The notes beneath the pieces are model-generated. The model was given only the letters and a program-made list of their open reading frames with translations. It ran no database searches and had not been told where the DNA came from. The position numbers were made by a program, and so were the translations under genes. From Erythrobacter sp. Alg231-14 (GTDB taxonomy: Bacteria > Pseudomonadota > Alphaproteobacteria > Sphingomonadales > Sphingomonadaceae): a stretch of 64,000 nucleotides of DNA. Shown here piece after piece: positions 52,377 to 60,440 of the stretch (its first letter is position 1; the number at the start of each line of letters is the position of its first letter). Location of the stretch: NCBI RefSeq assembly GCF_900149685.1, contig NZ_LT702999.1, positions 1,922,001 through 1,986,000 of the forward strand, in the 5' to 3' direction.

Positions 52377-53144
52377 ATGGCAGATAGCGAAAATGAGATT
52401 CAGGCCCTGCGCACTCTGATCGTCGATGATGAGCCATTGGCGGTCGAACGTATTCAGGTCATTTGCGCCGAATTGCCCGCGATCCGCGTCGTTGGCACCG
52501 CCAGCGATGGGGCCGCCGCATTGCGATTGGCCGACAAATTGGAACCCGATCTCGTGTTGCTGGATATGACCATGCCGGAGATCGATGGTTTGGGCGTGGC
52601 ACGCAAATTTTCTGAGCGCGATGAACCGCCCGCCGTTATATTCGTCACGGCGCATGATCATTTTGCCGTCGAAGCCTTCGACCTCGAAGCGATCGACTAT
52701 GTTTTGAAGCCAGTTTCTGCCGACCGATTGGCGCGCGCGATTGAACGCGCCGGCGCCCGTCGCGGTGAACGCAAAGAAGCGCCCAGCCAGTGGTTGGATG
52801 AATTGTGGGTGCCACACCGGTCGGAGTTGTTGCGCATCGCGGTTAGCGAAGTGCATCAAATTGATGCAGAGCGCGATTATGTGCGTTTGCATGTCGGTGA
52901 TCCGGCACAGCCCGATACGGAGTCGCGCTCTTACCTGCTGCTTCAAACGATTGCCGGTCTCGAAGCGCGGTTGGATCCGGACAAGTTCATCCGCATTCAC
53001 CGATCAACCATTTTGCGCCGTGATAATATTCGCGGCCTGCGCCATGACGGTTTGGGCGTGTGGTCCGCCGAGCTTCAAAACGGCGAAGCGCTTCGGATCG
53101 GGCGGACGTATTTGTCCAAAGTGAAGGCTATGGCCGGGCGCTAA
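52377..53144 (+). CDS. LytTR response regulator
   Basis: A 255-residue protein. The receiver domain (residues about 10-125) has the acidic pair DD (17-18), the phosphoacceptor Asp63 in LLDMTMPEIDG, TAHDH and the Lys in YVLKPVSADRL. The C-terminal LytTR DNA-binding domain (residues about 150-255) contains IDAERDYVRLHVG and the RIHRSTILRRDNI motif. It probably activates targets by binding short direct repeats; the target is not known. It is 25 bases after the kinase gene. Confidence 0.92.
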   Translation: MADSENEIQALRTLIVDDEPLAVERIQVICAELPAIRVVGTASDGAAALRLADKLEPDLVLLDMTMPEIDGLGVARKFSERDEPPAVIFVTAHDHFAVEAFDLEAIDYVLKPVSADRLARAIERAGARRGERKEAPSQWLDELWVPHRSELLRIAVSEVHQIDAERDYVRLHVGDPAQPDTESRSYLLLQTIAGLEARLDPDKFIRIHRSTILRRDNIRGLRHDGLGVWSAELQNGEALRIGRTYLSKVKAMAGR

Positions 53145-53162
53145 TCGTCTTTTTCAACTTTC

Positions 53163-53207
53163 AAAAAAATCGGCCCGAACCCCGGGACTGATTAGGGTTC
53201 GAGCCGA
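53163..53207 (-). terminator. Rho-independent terminator for the UrcA gene
   Basis: A 13-base stem with one mismatch (TCGGCCCGAACCC at 53170-53182 with GGGTTCGAGCCGA at 53195-53207) has seven A's on the plus strand at 53163-53169, which read as a T-run on the minus strand. It ends the UrcA transcript. A second inverted repeat, AAACGGG-GTG-CCCGTTT, lies between the terminator and the stop codon. Confidence 0.88.
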
Positions 53208-53265
53208 AATGTCTGCGCGCTAAACGGGGTGCCCGTTTGGGCTGGCGCGCAGGATGTAAACGGGC

Positions 53266-53574
53266 TTAGCCGCCGCGTCGTTGGTTCTCTTCGATGGCTG
53301 CCAGTTGGCTTTTTGCGCTGGCTCGCGCTTTGGCGACGCATTCGCGCGCTGCGCTTGAACGGATGCGGGTGCCAGTGCGAACATAATCAACATGGCACAC
53401 TTCGCGTGCTGCACGTTCGATCCGCTCATCCAACATGCGCTGTCCTTCGACGGTGTTCAGGTCGAGCCCAGCGGTGCTTACCGATTCCGTCGGCAGATCC
53501 TCTGGACCGGCGAGCGCAGGTGTTGCGGTGAAAACGAGGCCAATCGTGGCGGTTGCAAGTGCGATAGTCTTCAT
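53266..53574 (-). CDS. UrcA family protein, exported
   Basis: A 102-residue protein. AGGAGAGAAACT precedes the ATG at 53574. The signal peptide ends TPALAGP, and the mature part has the UrcA motif ESVSTAGLDLNTVEGQRMLDERIERAAREVCHV, followed by a conserved-looking RECVAKARASAKSQL and two cysteines. UrcA proteins are short exported proteins of sphingomonads, of unknown function. Confidence 0.88.
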   Translation of the reverse strand: MKTIALATATIGLVFTATPALAGPEDLPTESVSTAGLDLNTVEGQRMLDERIERAAREVCHVDYVRTGTRIRSSAARECVAKARASAKSQLAAIEENQRRGG

Positions 53575-53815
53575 AGTTTCTCTCCTGTCAGCAAGGGGGC
53601 CGTGCCTGATCATCGGGGGCGATCGGCGAGGGGGGTTAGGGGGGTGACCGCCGTGCTGTGATTTAAGAATTAGGGCAGGTGAGCGGCGTGGTCATGCGAT
53701 GCTCGACCAACAGGCACGCAATTGTCGATTGGCGGTGAGCGAAAAGATCGATGCGCTACCAAGCCCGACAAACCGCGCATTTCATCCGACGTGCGATTAC
53801 GCCATAGTGTCATCT
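53575..53815. other. Intergenic region between the UrcA and small membrane protein genes
   Basis: A 241-base gap with divergent transcription on both sides. I see no gene, no repeat of note and no clear promoter hexamers. Confidence 0.3.
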
Positions 53816-54088
53816 ATGATTCTGCTGCTCTTCATCATGTTCTTGCTTGGCATTGCCAATTTTGCATTGCATTCGGCCGTTCTGGATAGCGGCCATCCGC
53901 TTGTTGGTCAGATGCCAACTTTTGTTCAAATGTTAGGTGGGCGGTTGACCTTGGTCGCGGAATTTTTGGTTTTGTTGACGGCGATGTTGTTGGCCGCAAA
54001 CGGTTGGGGCGCCTTGGTTTGGGTCTATGCCGGCTATACGGCGTTGAACGGTGCATCGGCTTGGCTGATCCTAAGCGGTCGGATCTAA
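53816..54088 (+). CDS. Small membrane protein of unknown function
   Basis: A 90-residue protein with three hydrophobic stretches (ILLLFIMFLLGIANFALH, LVAEFLVLLTAMLLAANGW, LVWVYAGYTALNGASAWLIL). It ends four bases before the metallophosphoesterase gene on the same strand. I do not recognise a family. The frame before 53816 is open but without conserved features. Confidence 0.65.
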   Translation: MILLLFIMFLLGIANFALHSAVLDSGHPLVGQMPTFVQMLGGRLTLVAEFLVLLTAMLLAANGWGALVWVYAGYTALNGASAWLILSGRI

Positions 54089-54092
54089 CGCT

Positions 54093-54845
54093 ATGACGAC
54101 GCGCCTTTTCCATGTCAGTGATGTGCATTTCGGGGTCGAGGATCGCGCCGCCTTGTCTGCGGTTGAACGGGCCGTTGCCGATGAACGCCCCGACGCCCTT
54201 ATTTGCACCGGAGACATCACCCAACGCGCCAAGCATCGCGAATACGCTGCGGCTGCGGATTGGTTCATGGGTCTTGGCATCCCCGTCCTGCTAGAACCGG
54301 GTAATCATGACATGCCGTATTACAGTCCGTGGGAACGTTTCACCGATCCGTATCGGCGGTTTCGTCGGCTGGACCGAAGATTGGGCGGTGTTTTAGAAAG
54401 CGACGATCTCGTTCTTGTCTCGCTCAAAACCACGGTGCGCGCTCAACGCCGTTTCCCATGGTCGGATGGCGTGATCACCCAATCCGCCTTGGATGCAACG
54501 GTTCAGCGCCTTAATGAGATTGGCGATGATCCGCGCCACATTATAGTGACCGGTCACCATCCGCTTTTGGGTCCAGATGGGGCGACGACCAACCCCACAA
54601 TCGGCGGCGATCACGCCTTTGCAACTCTTAGCGCGGCTGGGGCGGATGCGATGTTGTCCGGCCACGTCCATATTGCGTTCGACCAAATGCGCACCTGCGA
54701 CGGGCAGTCGGCCCGTTTGATTGGCGCGGGCACATTGTCGACCCGATTGCGGCATGGCGCGCCGCCTTCATACCGGGTGATCACCGCTCAACGCGGTGGT
54801 CCCATCACCACTGAACTAAGAGAATTGCCCCGGCCCGCCGAATAA
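54093..54845 (+). CDS. Metallophosphoesterase (CpdA-like)
   Basis: A 250-residue calcineurin-like enzyme with the full metal set: Asp/His in HVSDVHFGVE, GDITQR, GNHD in LLEPGNHDMPY, His in VTGHHPLL and GHVHIAFDQ. The length and order fit the cyclic-nucleotide phosphodiesterase/CpdA group, but the substrate is not certain. It follows the small membrane protein gene by four bases. Confidence 0.9.
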   Translation: MTTRLFHVSDVHFGVEDRAALSAVERAVADERPDALICTGDITQRAKHREYAAAADWFMGLGIPVLLEPGNHDMPYYSPWERFTDPYRRFRRLDRRLGGVLESDDLVLVSLKTTVRAQRRFPWSDGVITQSALDATVQRLNEIGDDPRHIIVTGHHPLLGPDGATTNPTIGGDHAFATLSAAGADAMLSGHVHIAFDQMRTCDGQSARLIGAGTLSTRLRHGAPPSYRVITAQRGGPITTELRELPRPAE

Positions 54846-54970
54846 ACTGGCCCCGCGCCTGCGTCTTGCTTTGGTAAGATGGGGGGCTTGCAATTTAACC
54901 CTTCTTGGCTGGGCCGCGTTAGGACCCTTTCGCGGATAAGGGTTGAGCATAACATAAAAGGGCAAGCGAC

Positions 54971-55168
54971 ATGGACCTGATAAAGGCGATGGGGTTTGGC
55001 GCGTTGATCGCCGGATGCGTTTCTGTTGTGATCGGCACGCAAGGATCAGCCGGAGGACAATTGGCGATCCATTCGTACGACGTGATTGACTTCAAGGTCT
55101 ATTGGTCTTGGCCGGCATTCTTGGTCAGTACCGGGTTGTTCTGGGGGCTGTTGTTGTTGCAACGGTGA
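54971..55168 (+). CDS. Small membrane protein (65 residues)
   Basis: A short protein with two hydrophobic stretches (AMGFGALIAGCVSVVIGTQG and WPAFLVSTGLFWGLLLLQ). It may be real because the reading is uninterrupted and a purine-rich AAGGG lies 11 bases before the ATG, but no family is recognised. Confidence is low to moderate. Confidence 0.5.
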   Translation: MDLIKAMGFGALIAGCVSVVIGTQGSAGGQLAIHSYDVIDFKVYWSWPAFLVSTGLFWGLLLLQR

Positions 55169-55199
55169 TGGGCATACCATCGGCGTTCAAAGCCAAACG

Positions 55200-55238
55200 A
55201 AAAAGGGCGGCCTCTCCGATGGAAAGGCCGCCCTTTTT
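55200..55238. terminator. Bidirectional terminator between the small membrane protein and rpsI
   Basis: The inverted repeat AAAAAGGGCGGCC at 55200-55212 with GGCCGCCCTTTTT at 55226-55238 has A/T runs on both sides, so it can end transcription from either strand: rpsI on minus and the small membrane protein gene on plus. Confidence 0.9.
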
Positions 55239-55261
55239 GTAAGCGTTTGACGCTTTTTGGA

Positions 55262-55834
55262 TTAACGCTTCGAGAACTGGAAGCTGCGACGGGCTTTCGC
55301 GCGGCCGTACTTCTTACGCTCAACAACGCGGCTGTCGCGGGTAAGGAAGCCAGCAGACTTCACAGTGGCGCGCAATTCCGGCTCATATTTGGTGAGAGCC
55401 TGGCTGATGCCGTGCTTAACCGCGCCAGCTTGGCCCGAAAGGCCGCCGCCGCGAACGGTTGCGATCACATCATACTGACCTTGACGGTCGGTGATGGTGA
55501 AAGGTTGGTCGATGATCAAACGCAGGGTTGGACGTGCGAAATACACTTCCTGGTCCCGGCCGTTCACGATGACCTTGCCTGTGCCTGGTTTGATCCAAAC
55601 ACGCGCGGTTGCGTCTTTACGACGACCGGTTGCATAGGCACGGCCTTGCGCGTCTAGCTCTTGATCACGCAATGGCATGGTGGGTTGAGCCGCCACGGTT
55701 TGAGCGATTTCTGCTGCGTCACCCGCTGGTGCATCGCCAGCAATTTCTTTCAGATCGGAGAGATCAGAAACGGTGGTTGTTTCGGCGCTTTTGGTTTCGA
55801 CGTCTTGCGTCTCGCCTGTGTTTTCGCTGACCAT
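55262..55834 (-). CDS. rpsI: 30S ribosomal protein S9 with long N-terminal extension
   Basis: A 190-residue protein. The usual S9 (about 130 residues) begins near [20 protein letters not shown] and ends with the conserved basic tail RRSFQFSKR. Before it lie about 60 residues rich in Glu, Asp, Thr and Ala (residues 1-60), not seen in most S9 proteins. The start codon overlaps the rplM stop by one base (TAATG), so the long start is supported. The extension is probably flexible. Confidence 0.95.
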   Translation of the reverse strand: MVSENTGETQDVETKSAETTTVSDLSDLKEIAGDAPAGDAAEIAQTVAAQPTMPLRDQELDAQGRAYATGRRKDATARVWIKPGTGKVIVNGRDQEVYFARPTLRLIIDQPFTITDRQGQYDVIATVRGGGLSGQAGAVKHGISQALTKYEPELRATVKSAGFLTRDSRVVERKKYGRAKARRSFQFSKR

Positions 55835-56313
55835 TATGCAGTCACCTTGTTCTTGCGATTCATAGAAGCAACATCGAGCACCTGCGGAGCTTGTCCGTCA
55901 TGGGGGTGTTCTGTGCCGTTATACAGGTGGAGCGAACGCATTTGCTCACGTCCCAATGGGCCGCGTGGGATCATACGCTCAACAGCTTTTGACAAAACAC
56001 GCTCAGGGAAGCGACCTTCGAGAACCTTCGCAGGGGTCGTTTCCTTGATGCCACCAGGGTGGCCGGTGTGTTTGTAATAGATCTTTTTCGTCGCCTTGTT
56101 GCTGGTGAATTTCACCTTGTCGGCGTTGATGACGATCACATGGTCACCGCAATCGACATGCGGTGTGAAGCTTGGCTTGTGTTTGCCGCGCAAGTGATTG
56201 GCGATGATAGAAGCGAGACGGCCGACAACGAGGCCTTCGGCATCAATCAAATGCCATTTCTTCTCGACCTCTGCCGGTTTAATCGACCGGGTCTGTTTGC
56301 TGATAGCCTTCAT
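55834..56313 (-). CDS. rplM: 50S ribosomal protein L13
   Basis: A 159-residue L13 starting [24 protein letters not shown]; the conserved core [18 protein letters not shown] and [26 protein letters not shown] are present. A GAAGGACG ribosome site lies before the ATG. It is co-transcribed with rpsI, the standard L13-S9 operon. Confidence 0.96.
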   Translation of the reverse strand: MKAISKQTRSIKPAEVEKKWHLIDAEGLVVGRLASIIANHLRGKHKPSFTPHVDCGDHVIVINADKVKFTSNKATKKIYYKHTGHPGGIKETTPAKVLEGRFPERVLSKAVERMIPRGPLGREQMRSLHLYNGTEHPHDGQAPQVLDVASMNRKNKVTA

Positions 56314-56525
56314 GGCTGAACGTCCTTCAATCAAAGGGATGAATTAAAAAAAACCAAGGTTCGCTGGTTTGATTTCCGCTCTCCGCGCCGAATCGGGCAA
56401 GAGCCAGATATCAATCTGGCGAAGTTGAAGCGGCCATCTGTGCGTCAGAGCCGCTTAAGTCAACAAAAACCGGGGGTTTCAAAGGAGGTAAAATAATACC
56501 GTACAACTTTGGGGCGATCCAAAAG
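56314..56525 (-). promoter_or_regulatory. rplM upstream leader with inverted repeats
   Basis: This 212-base gap on the minus strand contains a TTGACT as a candidate -35 (about 56454-56459), a perfect CCAGAT-TGAT-ATCTGG hairpin (56404-56419), and a GCGGC/GCCGC arm pair just upstream. An A/T-rich stretch stands before the rplM ribosome site. No gene is visible. Ribosomal protein leaders often carry autoregulatory structures, but no known motif is recognised. Confidence 0.4.
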
Positions 56526-57275
56526 CTAGAATTCGGCCAACGTCCATTGCTCTTTCGCGCGGCTTTCGCTTTGTCCGATGCGGGTCACAACTTCGCGGTC
56601 AGCCTGCGCCAGCCACGCTCCTTGGGTGGAACAAAGCGCGGTGTAGAGCACTTCAAACTGCCCAACCCCTCCATTGGGCAGATTGATCTGCTGGCTTGAT
56701 CGGCGCGGCTCTTCGCTCGGATAGAAGAGATCGCCGGGCATGCGATCCAACAAAGACGCTCCGGCCCGCTGCATCTGCATCAGATACGCTTGGTGGGCGG
56801 CCCGTTCGTCATCGGGAATATCGCGTTGCTCGATCATCCGGCGCGCCTCGTCCACCGCTGCGGCCATATCCGCGGCACGCGTGCCGTTGCCCGCAGCATA
56901 GATACGACCTGCGCTGGTTAGCATAATCGGCCACATTTGATCGGTCGGGCGCGACCGCTCGATTGCGGTCAACGCTGCAAGCGATTCAGGAGCATCAACC
57001 GCCACATCGATTTGTGTTCCGGTGATTGAAATGGTGGACGCGCCATCCGCGCCATGATCAGCCGAATAACCAAATTCGACGCGCCAATTGCGTTCAATGC
57101 TCAAACTAGCGCCGCCCCTAAGGCTGCGTTCCAGTCGACGAAACAGACGCATCGGTCGCGACGGTATGGCCAAACCCGAACGCGCGAATAGTGTGTGCGG
57201 CCCAAGGCCCAGCACCGCCGCAGAACCAAATGCGACGAACGCACCCATCGCAGCCCGGCGCGAAGGTTTGTTCAT
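56526..57275 (-). CDS. Exported protein of unknown function, Tat-like leader
   Basis: A 249-residue protein whose N-terminus NKPSRRAAMGAFVAFGSAAVLGLG has a twin-arginine followed by a hydrophobic stretch; it may use Tat or Sec. The mature part has SIERNWRVEFGYSADHGADG and a helical middle (AADMAAAVDEARRMIEQRDI) but no motif I know. The stretch MWPIMLTSAGRIYAAGN suggests a binding fold. It stands alone between rplM and cutA on the minus strand. Confidence 0.65.
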   Translation of the reverse strand: MNKPSRRAAMGAFVAFGSAAVLGLGPHTLFARSGLAIPSRPMRLFRRLERSLRGGASLSIERNWRVEFGYSADHGADGASTISITGTQIDVAVDAPESLAALTAIERSRPTDQMWPIMLTSAGRIYAAGNGTRAADMAAAVDEARRMIEQRDIPDDERAAHQAYLMQMQRAGASLLDRMPGDLFYPSEEPRRSSQQINLPNGGVGQFEVLYTALCSTQGAWLAQADREVVTRIGQSESRAKEQWTLAEF

Positions 57276-57321
57276 CTGGTTCCCCCTGGTTGCATGAATG
57301 TAGACCGTCCCTCGTTACACT

Positions 57322-57666
57322 TTATGGTTTGACTACAGTGCTTTCCAGCCAAGCCAGCGTCGCCGGATAGGCCGTGTCGCACCGCCATCCAACCACGGCG
57401 GGTGTATCATAGGGATGAAGCTCTCCCAAACGCGCAACGCATGCGTTCAGTCGTGCGCTCGTGGTTTTGAACAGGACGGAGACTTCGATCGCGGTTGAGA
57501 TCTCGCCATTATATTCGAACACAGATTCCACATTTGGTACGATATTCGCGCAAGCAATCAGTCGCTCCGACAACAATTGACCGGCAATCCGCCGGGCGGA
57601 ATCGCCATCGGGAAACGGGCAATAGGCAAGGGCGGCCTGACTACGATCGGGCGTCTCGCTGGTCAT
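57322..57666 (-). CDS. cutA: Divalent cation tolerance protein CutA
   Basis: A 114-residue trimeric protein of the CutA1 family: YCPFPDGDSARRIAGQLLSERLIACANIVPNVESVFEYNGEI, ending with LHPYDTPAVVGW and ATLAWLESTV. Its ATG at 57666 overlaps the ctaA stop (ATGA). The family name refers to copper tolerance in Escherichia coli; the molecular role is not established. Co-translation with ctaA may relate to copper for the oxidase, which is inference. Confidence 0.92.
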   Translation of the reverse strand: MTSETPDRSQAALAYCPFPDGDSARRIAGQLLSERLIACANIVPNVESVFEYNGEISTAIEVSVLFKTTSARLNACVARLGELHPYDTPAVVGWRCDTAYPATLAWLESTVVKP

Positions 57667-58754
57667 GGTAAGGCGGCCGACACGCGTTTTTGTTGAGTTT
57701 GCATGCCATCGGCGTGCATCGCCCATGCGGTGGACGCCACCAACAACGCGCCGGTCAATTGATGCGCCGCTGCGATCCACAAATTGACCTGAGACAAGAC
57801 CGTGGCGATCCCCAAAAGGATCATGATGCCAAACGCGCTGTGCACCGCGATAGAAGCGCGCCGATCGAATGCGCGAACCCGCCGCGCCAGGTAGATCAAC
57901 GCGGCAACCGCGACCCACGCCCACCAACGATGGACGAAATGCAAGAAAAGCGGGTCATGCGTCAGAGTCCAAAACACGCCATCATCAAAGCTGAGTTCTG
58001 GGATCAGCCGGCCGTTCATTAAGGGCCAATCATACGCAACGTGACCGGCGTTCAACCCGGCGACCCATGCCCCCAACAACAATTGAACAAACAGGACAAA
58101 AGCCACCAATGCTGAAGCCAATGTCATCGGTGCCCCCCCGCTAATCGGATCGCGGGCAAGGACACGCATATCGCGTGCGGTCCAAACCAACGCGCCCAAC
58201 AACAACAACGCCGTCAGCAAATGCAGTGACAAACGAAAATGGCTGACATCGGTCATGTCGCCGACCAAACCCGATTGCACCATGAGCCACCCGAATAGCC
58301 CTTGAAGTCCGCCCAGCGCCAAAAGACCCACAAAGCGCCCTTTAAAGCCGGTGGGGATCGCGCCTTTCACCCAAAACCAAACGAGCGGCGCGGCATAGGC
58401 GAAGCCGACCATCCGGGCGAGCAAGCGGTGAAACCATTCCCAAAAATAGATGAATTTGAAATCGGCCAGTGTCATTCCGGCCAAACTCGCCTCCAACCGA
58501 TATTCAGGGGTCGCCTGATATTTGGCAAATTCCGCCTGCCAGGCTGCGTCGGTCAAGGGCGGTAAAATGCCCGTTGCCACTTGCCATTCGGTGATGGACA
58601 ATCCGCTTTCGGTAAGCCGAGTGATCCCCCCGATAAGCACGATAACCACCACAATCGCGGCGACAATTTCAAGCCAGCGGGCAATGGCCAAGGGCAGCGC
58701 ATTCGGGTTCGGAGCGCCTTGGTTGGTGGGGGATGTGTTTGGGGTCGTTGCCAT
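57663..58754 (-). CDS. ctaA: Heme A synthase (Cox15/CtaA)
   Basis: A 363-residue inner membrane protein converting haem O to haem A for cytochrome c oxidase. Eight hydrophobic segments are visible, and the conserved His pairs occur in YFWEWFHRLLARMVGF, SHFRLSLHLLTALLLL, FLHFVHRWWAWVAV and AAHQLTGALLV. The start is set at ATG 58754 (MATTPNTSP); the longer frame reaches the divergent MerC-like gene. cutA follows with four-base overlap. Confidence 0.93.
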   Translation of the reverse strand: MATTPNTSPTNQGAPNPNALPLAIARWLEIVAAIVVVIVLIGGITRLTESGLSITEWQVATGILPPLTDAAWQAEFAKYQATPEYRLEASLAGMTLADFKFIYFWEWFHRLLARMVGFAYAAPLVWFWVKGAIPTGFKGRFVGLLALGGLQGLFGWLMVQSGLVGDMTDVSHFRLSLHLLTALLLLGALVWTARDMRVLARDPISGGAPMTLASALVAFVLFVQLLLGAWVAGLNAGHVAYDWPLMNGRLIPELSFDDGVFWTLTHDPLFLHFVHRWWAWVAVAALIYLARRVRAFDRRASIAVHSAFGIMILLGIATVLSQVNLWIAAAHQLTGALLVASTAWAMHADGMQTQQKRVSAALP

Positions 58755-58862
58755 AAGGCCTGCGTAAATGTGCGGTCTTTGCAGCGCATGCAAGTCTGAT
58801 TGCTGCATTGCCCGATGCATGGCGTGCAAAGGCGCCGATGGCCAAAACCCTTGCACAATGTG

Positions 58863-58874
58863 ATGTTGTTACAT
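58863..58874. promoter_or_regulatory. Short inverted repeat before the MerC-like gene (possible metal-regulator site)
   Basis: ATGT-TGTT-ACAT forms an interrupted palindrome 18 bases before the ATG of the MerC-like gene and 109 bases from ctaA. Fur-family regulators bind AT-rich dyads of this kind, but the match to a Zur or Fur consensus is partial. A weak suggestion only. Confidence 0.25.
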
Positions 58875-58891
58875 ATTTAAGCCACATCGTG

Positions 58892-59281
58892 ATGCAGGAC
58901 AGCAATCCTCCGAATCGCCCCAATAGGCGAACTATCCTCGACCAACTTGGTATTGGGGTTGCGGGATTGTGCGCGCTGCATTGTGTTGCGACCATCCTAT
59001 TTGTCTCTGGATTGGGTGTGGGCGGACATTTCCTACTTTCGCCTGATATTCATCGATTCGGTCTGGCTATCGCGTTGATCATCGCCGCCGTTGCGATCGG
59101 CTGGGGCGCGTTGAAACACCGGCGCGCGGCGCCGTTTGTGATCGCGATGATGGGCCTTAGCTTTATGGGTGGAGCGTTGGCCGTTCCGCATGGGAATGAC
59201 GAATTTATCTTGACCATTATCGGCGTTTCGCTGGTTTCCTTTGGTCACTTGTTGAATATTCGCGCGACGCTGACGCAATAA
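58892..59281 (+). CDS. MerC-domain membrane protein
   Basis: A 129-residue protein with the MerC motif LDQLGIGVAGLCALHCVATILFVSG (two Cys and a His in the first membrane helix) and three further hydrophobic segments. MerC-like proteins import mercury in mer operons, but stand-alone members in sphingomonads are often linked to zinc or other metals. No mer genes are near. The start is the ATG at 58892; a GTG three bases earlier is equally possible. Confidence 0.82.
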   Translation: MQDSNPPNRPNRRTILDQLGIGVAGLCALHCVATILFVSGLGVGGHFLLSPDIHRFGLAIALIIAAVAIGWGALKHRRAAPFVIAMMGLSFMGGALAVPHGNDEFILTIIGVSLVSFGHLLNIRATLTQ

Positions 59282-59339
59282 ATTGCCCTGATCAAATGCG
59301 AAGGTTGCACCGTGGCGCTGCGCGGCTATTTCAGTGTGC

Positions 59340-60332
59340 ATGAGCGAAATGAAATCCATCACATTGAACGGCGAAACTCGCCGAACATCCGCTGCTACGA
59401 TTGCTGACCTGGTCAAAGAGCTTGAGCTGTCGCCAGAAAAGGTGGCGGTCGAACGCAACGGTGAAATCGTGCCGCGATCCACTTTGGCGAACGCGCCTCT
59501 TGCTTCGGATGATGTGTTGGAAATTGTACACTTTGTCGGCGGCGGCGATCACGTCGATCCTGCGGCGGACACTTGGTCTGTTGCTGGGCGCACATTCACG
59601 TCGCGCCTGATCGTTGGCACGGGCAAGTACAAGGACTTTGAAGAGAACGCCGCGGCATTGGAAGCCAGCGGCGCGGAAATCGTCACAGTGGCGGTGCGCC
59701 GGGTCAATGTCACCGATCCCAAGGCGCCGATGTTGACCGATTACATTGATCCCAAAAAGGTCACCTATCTGCCCAACACCGCAGGGTGCTTTAACGCCGA
59801 TGACGCGATCCGCACATTGCGATTGGCGCGCGAGGCCGGGGGCTGGGATTTGGTCAAACTCGAAGTGTTGGGCGAAGCGCGCACGTTGTATCCCAATATG
59901 CGAGAGACATTGGAAGCCACCGAAGTGTTGGCCAAAGAAGGGTTTCACCCGATGGTCTATTGCGTCGATGATCCGATCGCCGCGAAACAATTGGAAGACG
60001 CAGGTGCGGTTGCCATCATGCCGCTGGGCGCGCCGATTGGATCAGGGTTGGGAATCCAGAATCAAGTGACAATTCGATTGATCGTCGAAGGCGCGAATGT
60101 GCCTGTATTGGTCGATGCAGGCGTGGGCACGGCGTCGGATGCTGCAGTGGGGATGGAATTGGGATGCGACGGTATCTTGATGAACACGGCCATCGCAGAA
60201 GCCAAAGAGCCCATTCGCATGGCGCGTGCCATGAAACTTGCTGTCGAAGGTGGTCGCGAGGCGTATTTGGCCGGGCGAATGGGGCGGCGCAAATACGCTG
60301 ATCCCAGCAGCCCGCTTGCCGGGCTGATCTAA
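59340..60332 (+). CDS. thiG: ThiS-ThiG fusion: sulfur carrier protein fused to thiazole synthase
   Basis: A single 330-residue frame. Residues about 5-69 are a ThiS beta-grasp domain ([31 protein letters not shown]) that ends in GGG at 67-69. In free ThiS a C-terminal Gly-Gly becomes the thiocarboxylate. A linker follows, and from about residue 80 the ThiG barrel runs to the end: [19 protein letters not shown], the Schiff-base Lys173 in [12 protein letters not shown], and [10 protein letters not shown]. It makes the thiazole of thiamin. The start may be ATG 59340, GTG 59334 or ATG 59349. No TPP riboswitch is seen in the 58 bases upstream. Confidence 0.92.
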   Translation: MSEMKSITLNGETRRTSAATIADLVKELELSPEKVAVERNGEIVPRSTLANAPLASDDVLEIVHFVGGGDHVDPAADTWSVAGRTFTSRLIVGTGKYKDFEENAAALEASGAEIVTVAVRRVNVTDPKAPMLTDYIDPKKVTYLPNTAGCFNADDAIRTLRLAREAGGWDLVKLEVLGEARTLYPNMRETLEATEVLAKEGFHPMVYCVDDPIAAKQLEDAGAVAIMPLGAPIGSGLGIQNQVTIRLIVEGANVPVLVDAGVGTASDAAVGMELGCDGILMNTAIAEAKEPIRMARAMKLAVEGGREAYLAGRMGRRKYADPSSPLAGLI

Positions 60333-60440
60333 CTCAGGCGCAGCCCGCATTGCGTCGGGTGCAACGGAAAAACCGCTCTATGGTTACCGCGTGTTAACCA
60401 AGTTGTTGGACAACCGTCTCCCTTATTCAGGAGACGACGA

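Noticed and set aside
59282-59339. TPP riboswitch in front of the ThiS-ThiG gene
   Set aside because: The gap is only about 58 bases and lacks the conserved CUGAGA-type core; there is no room for the element.
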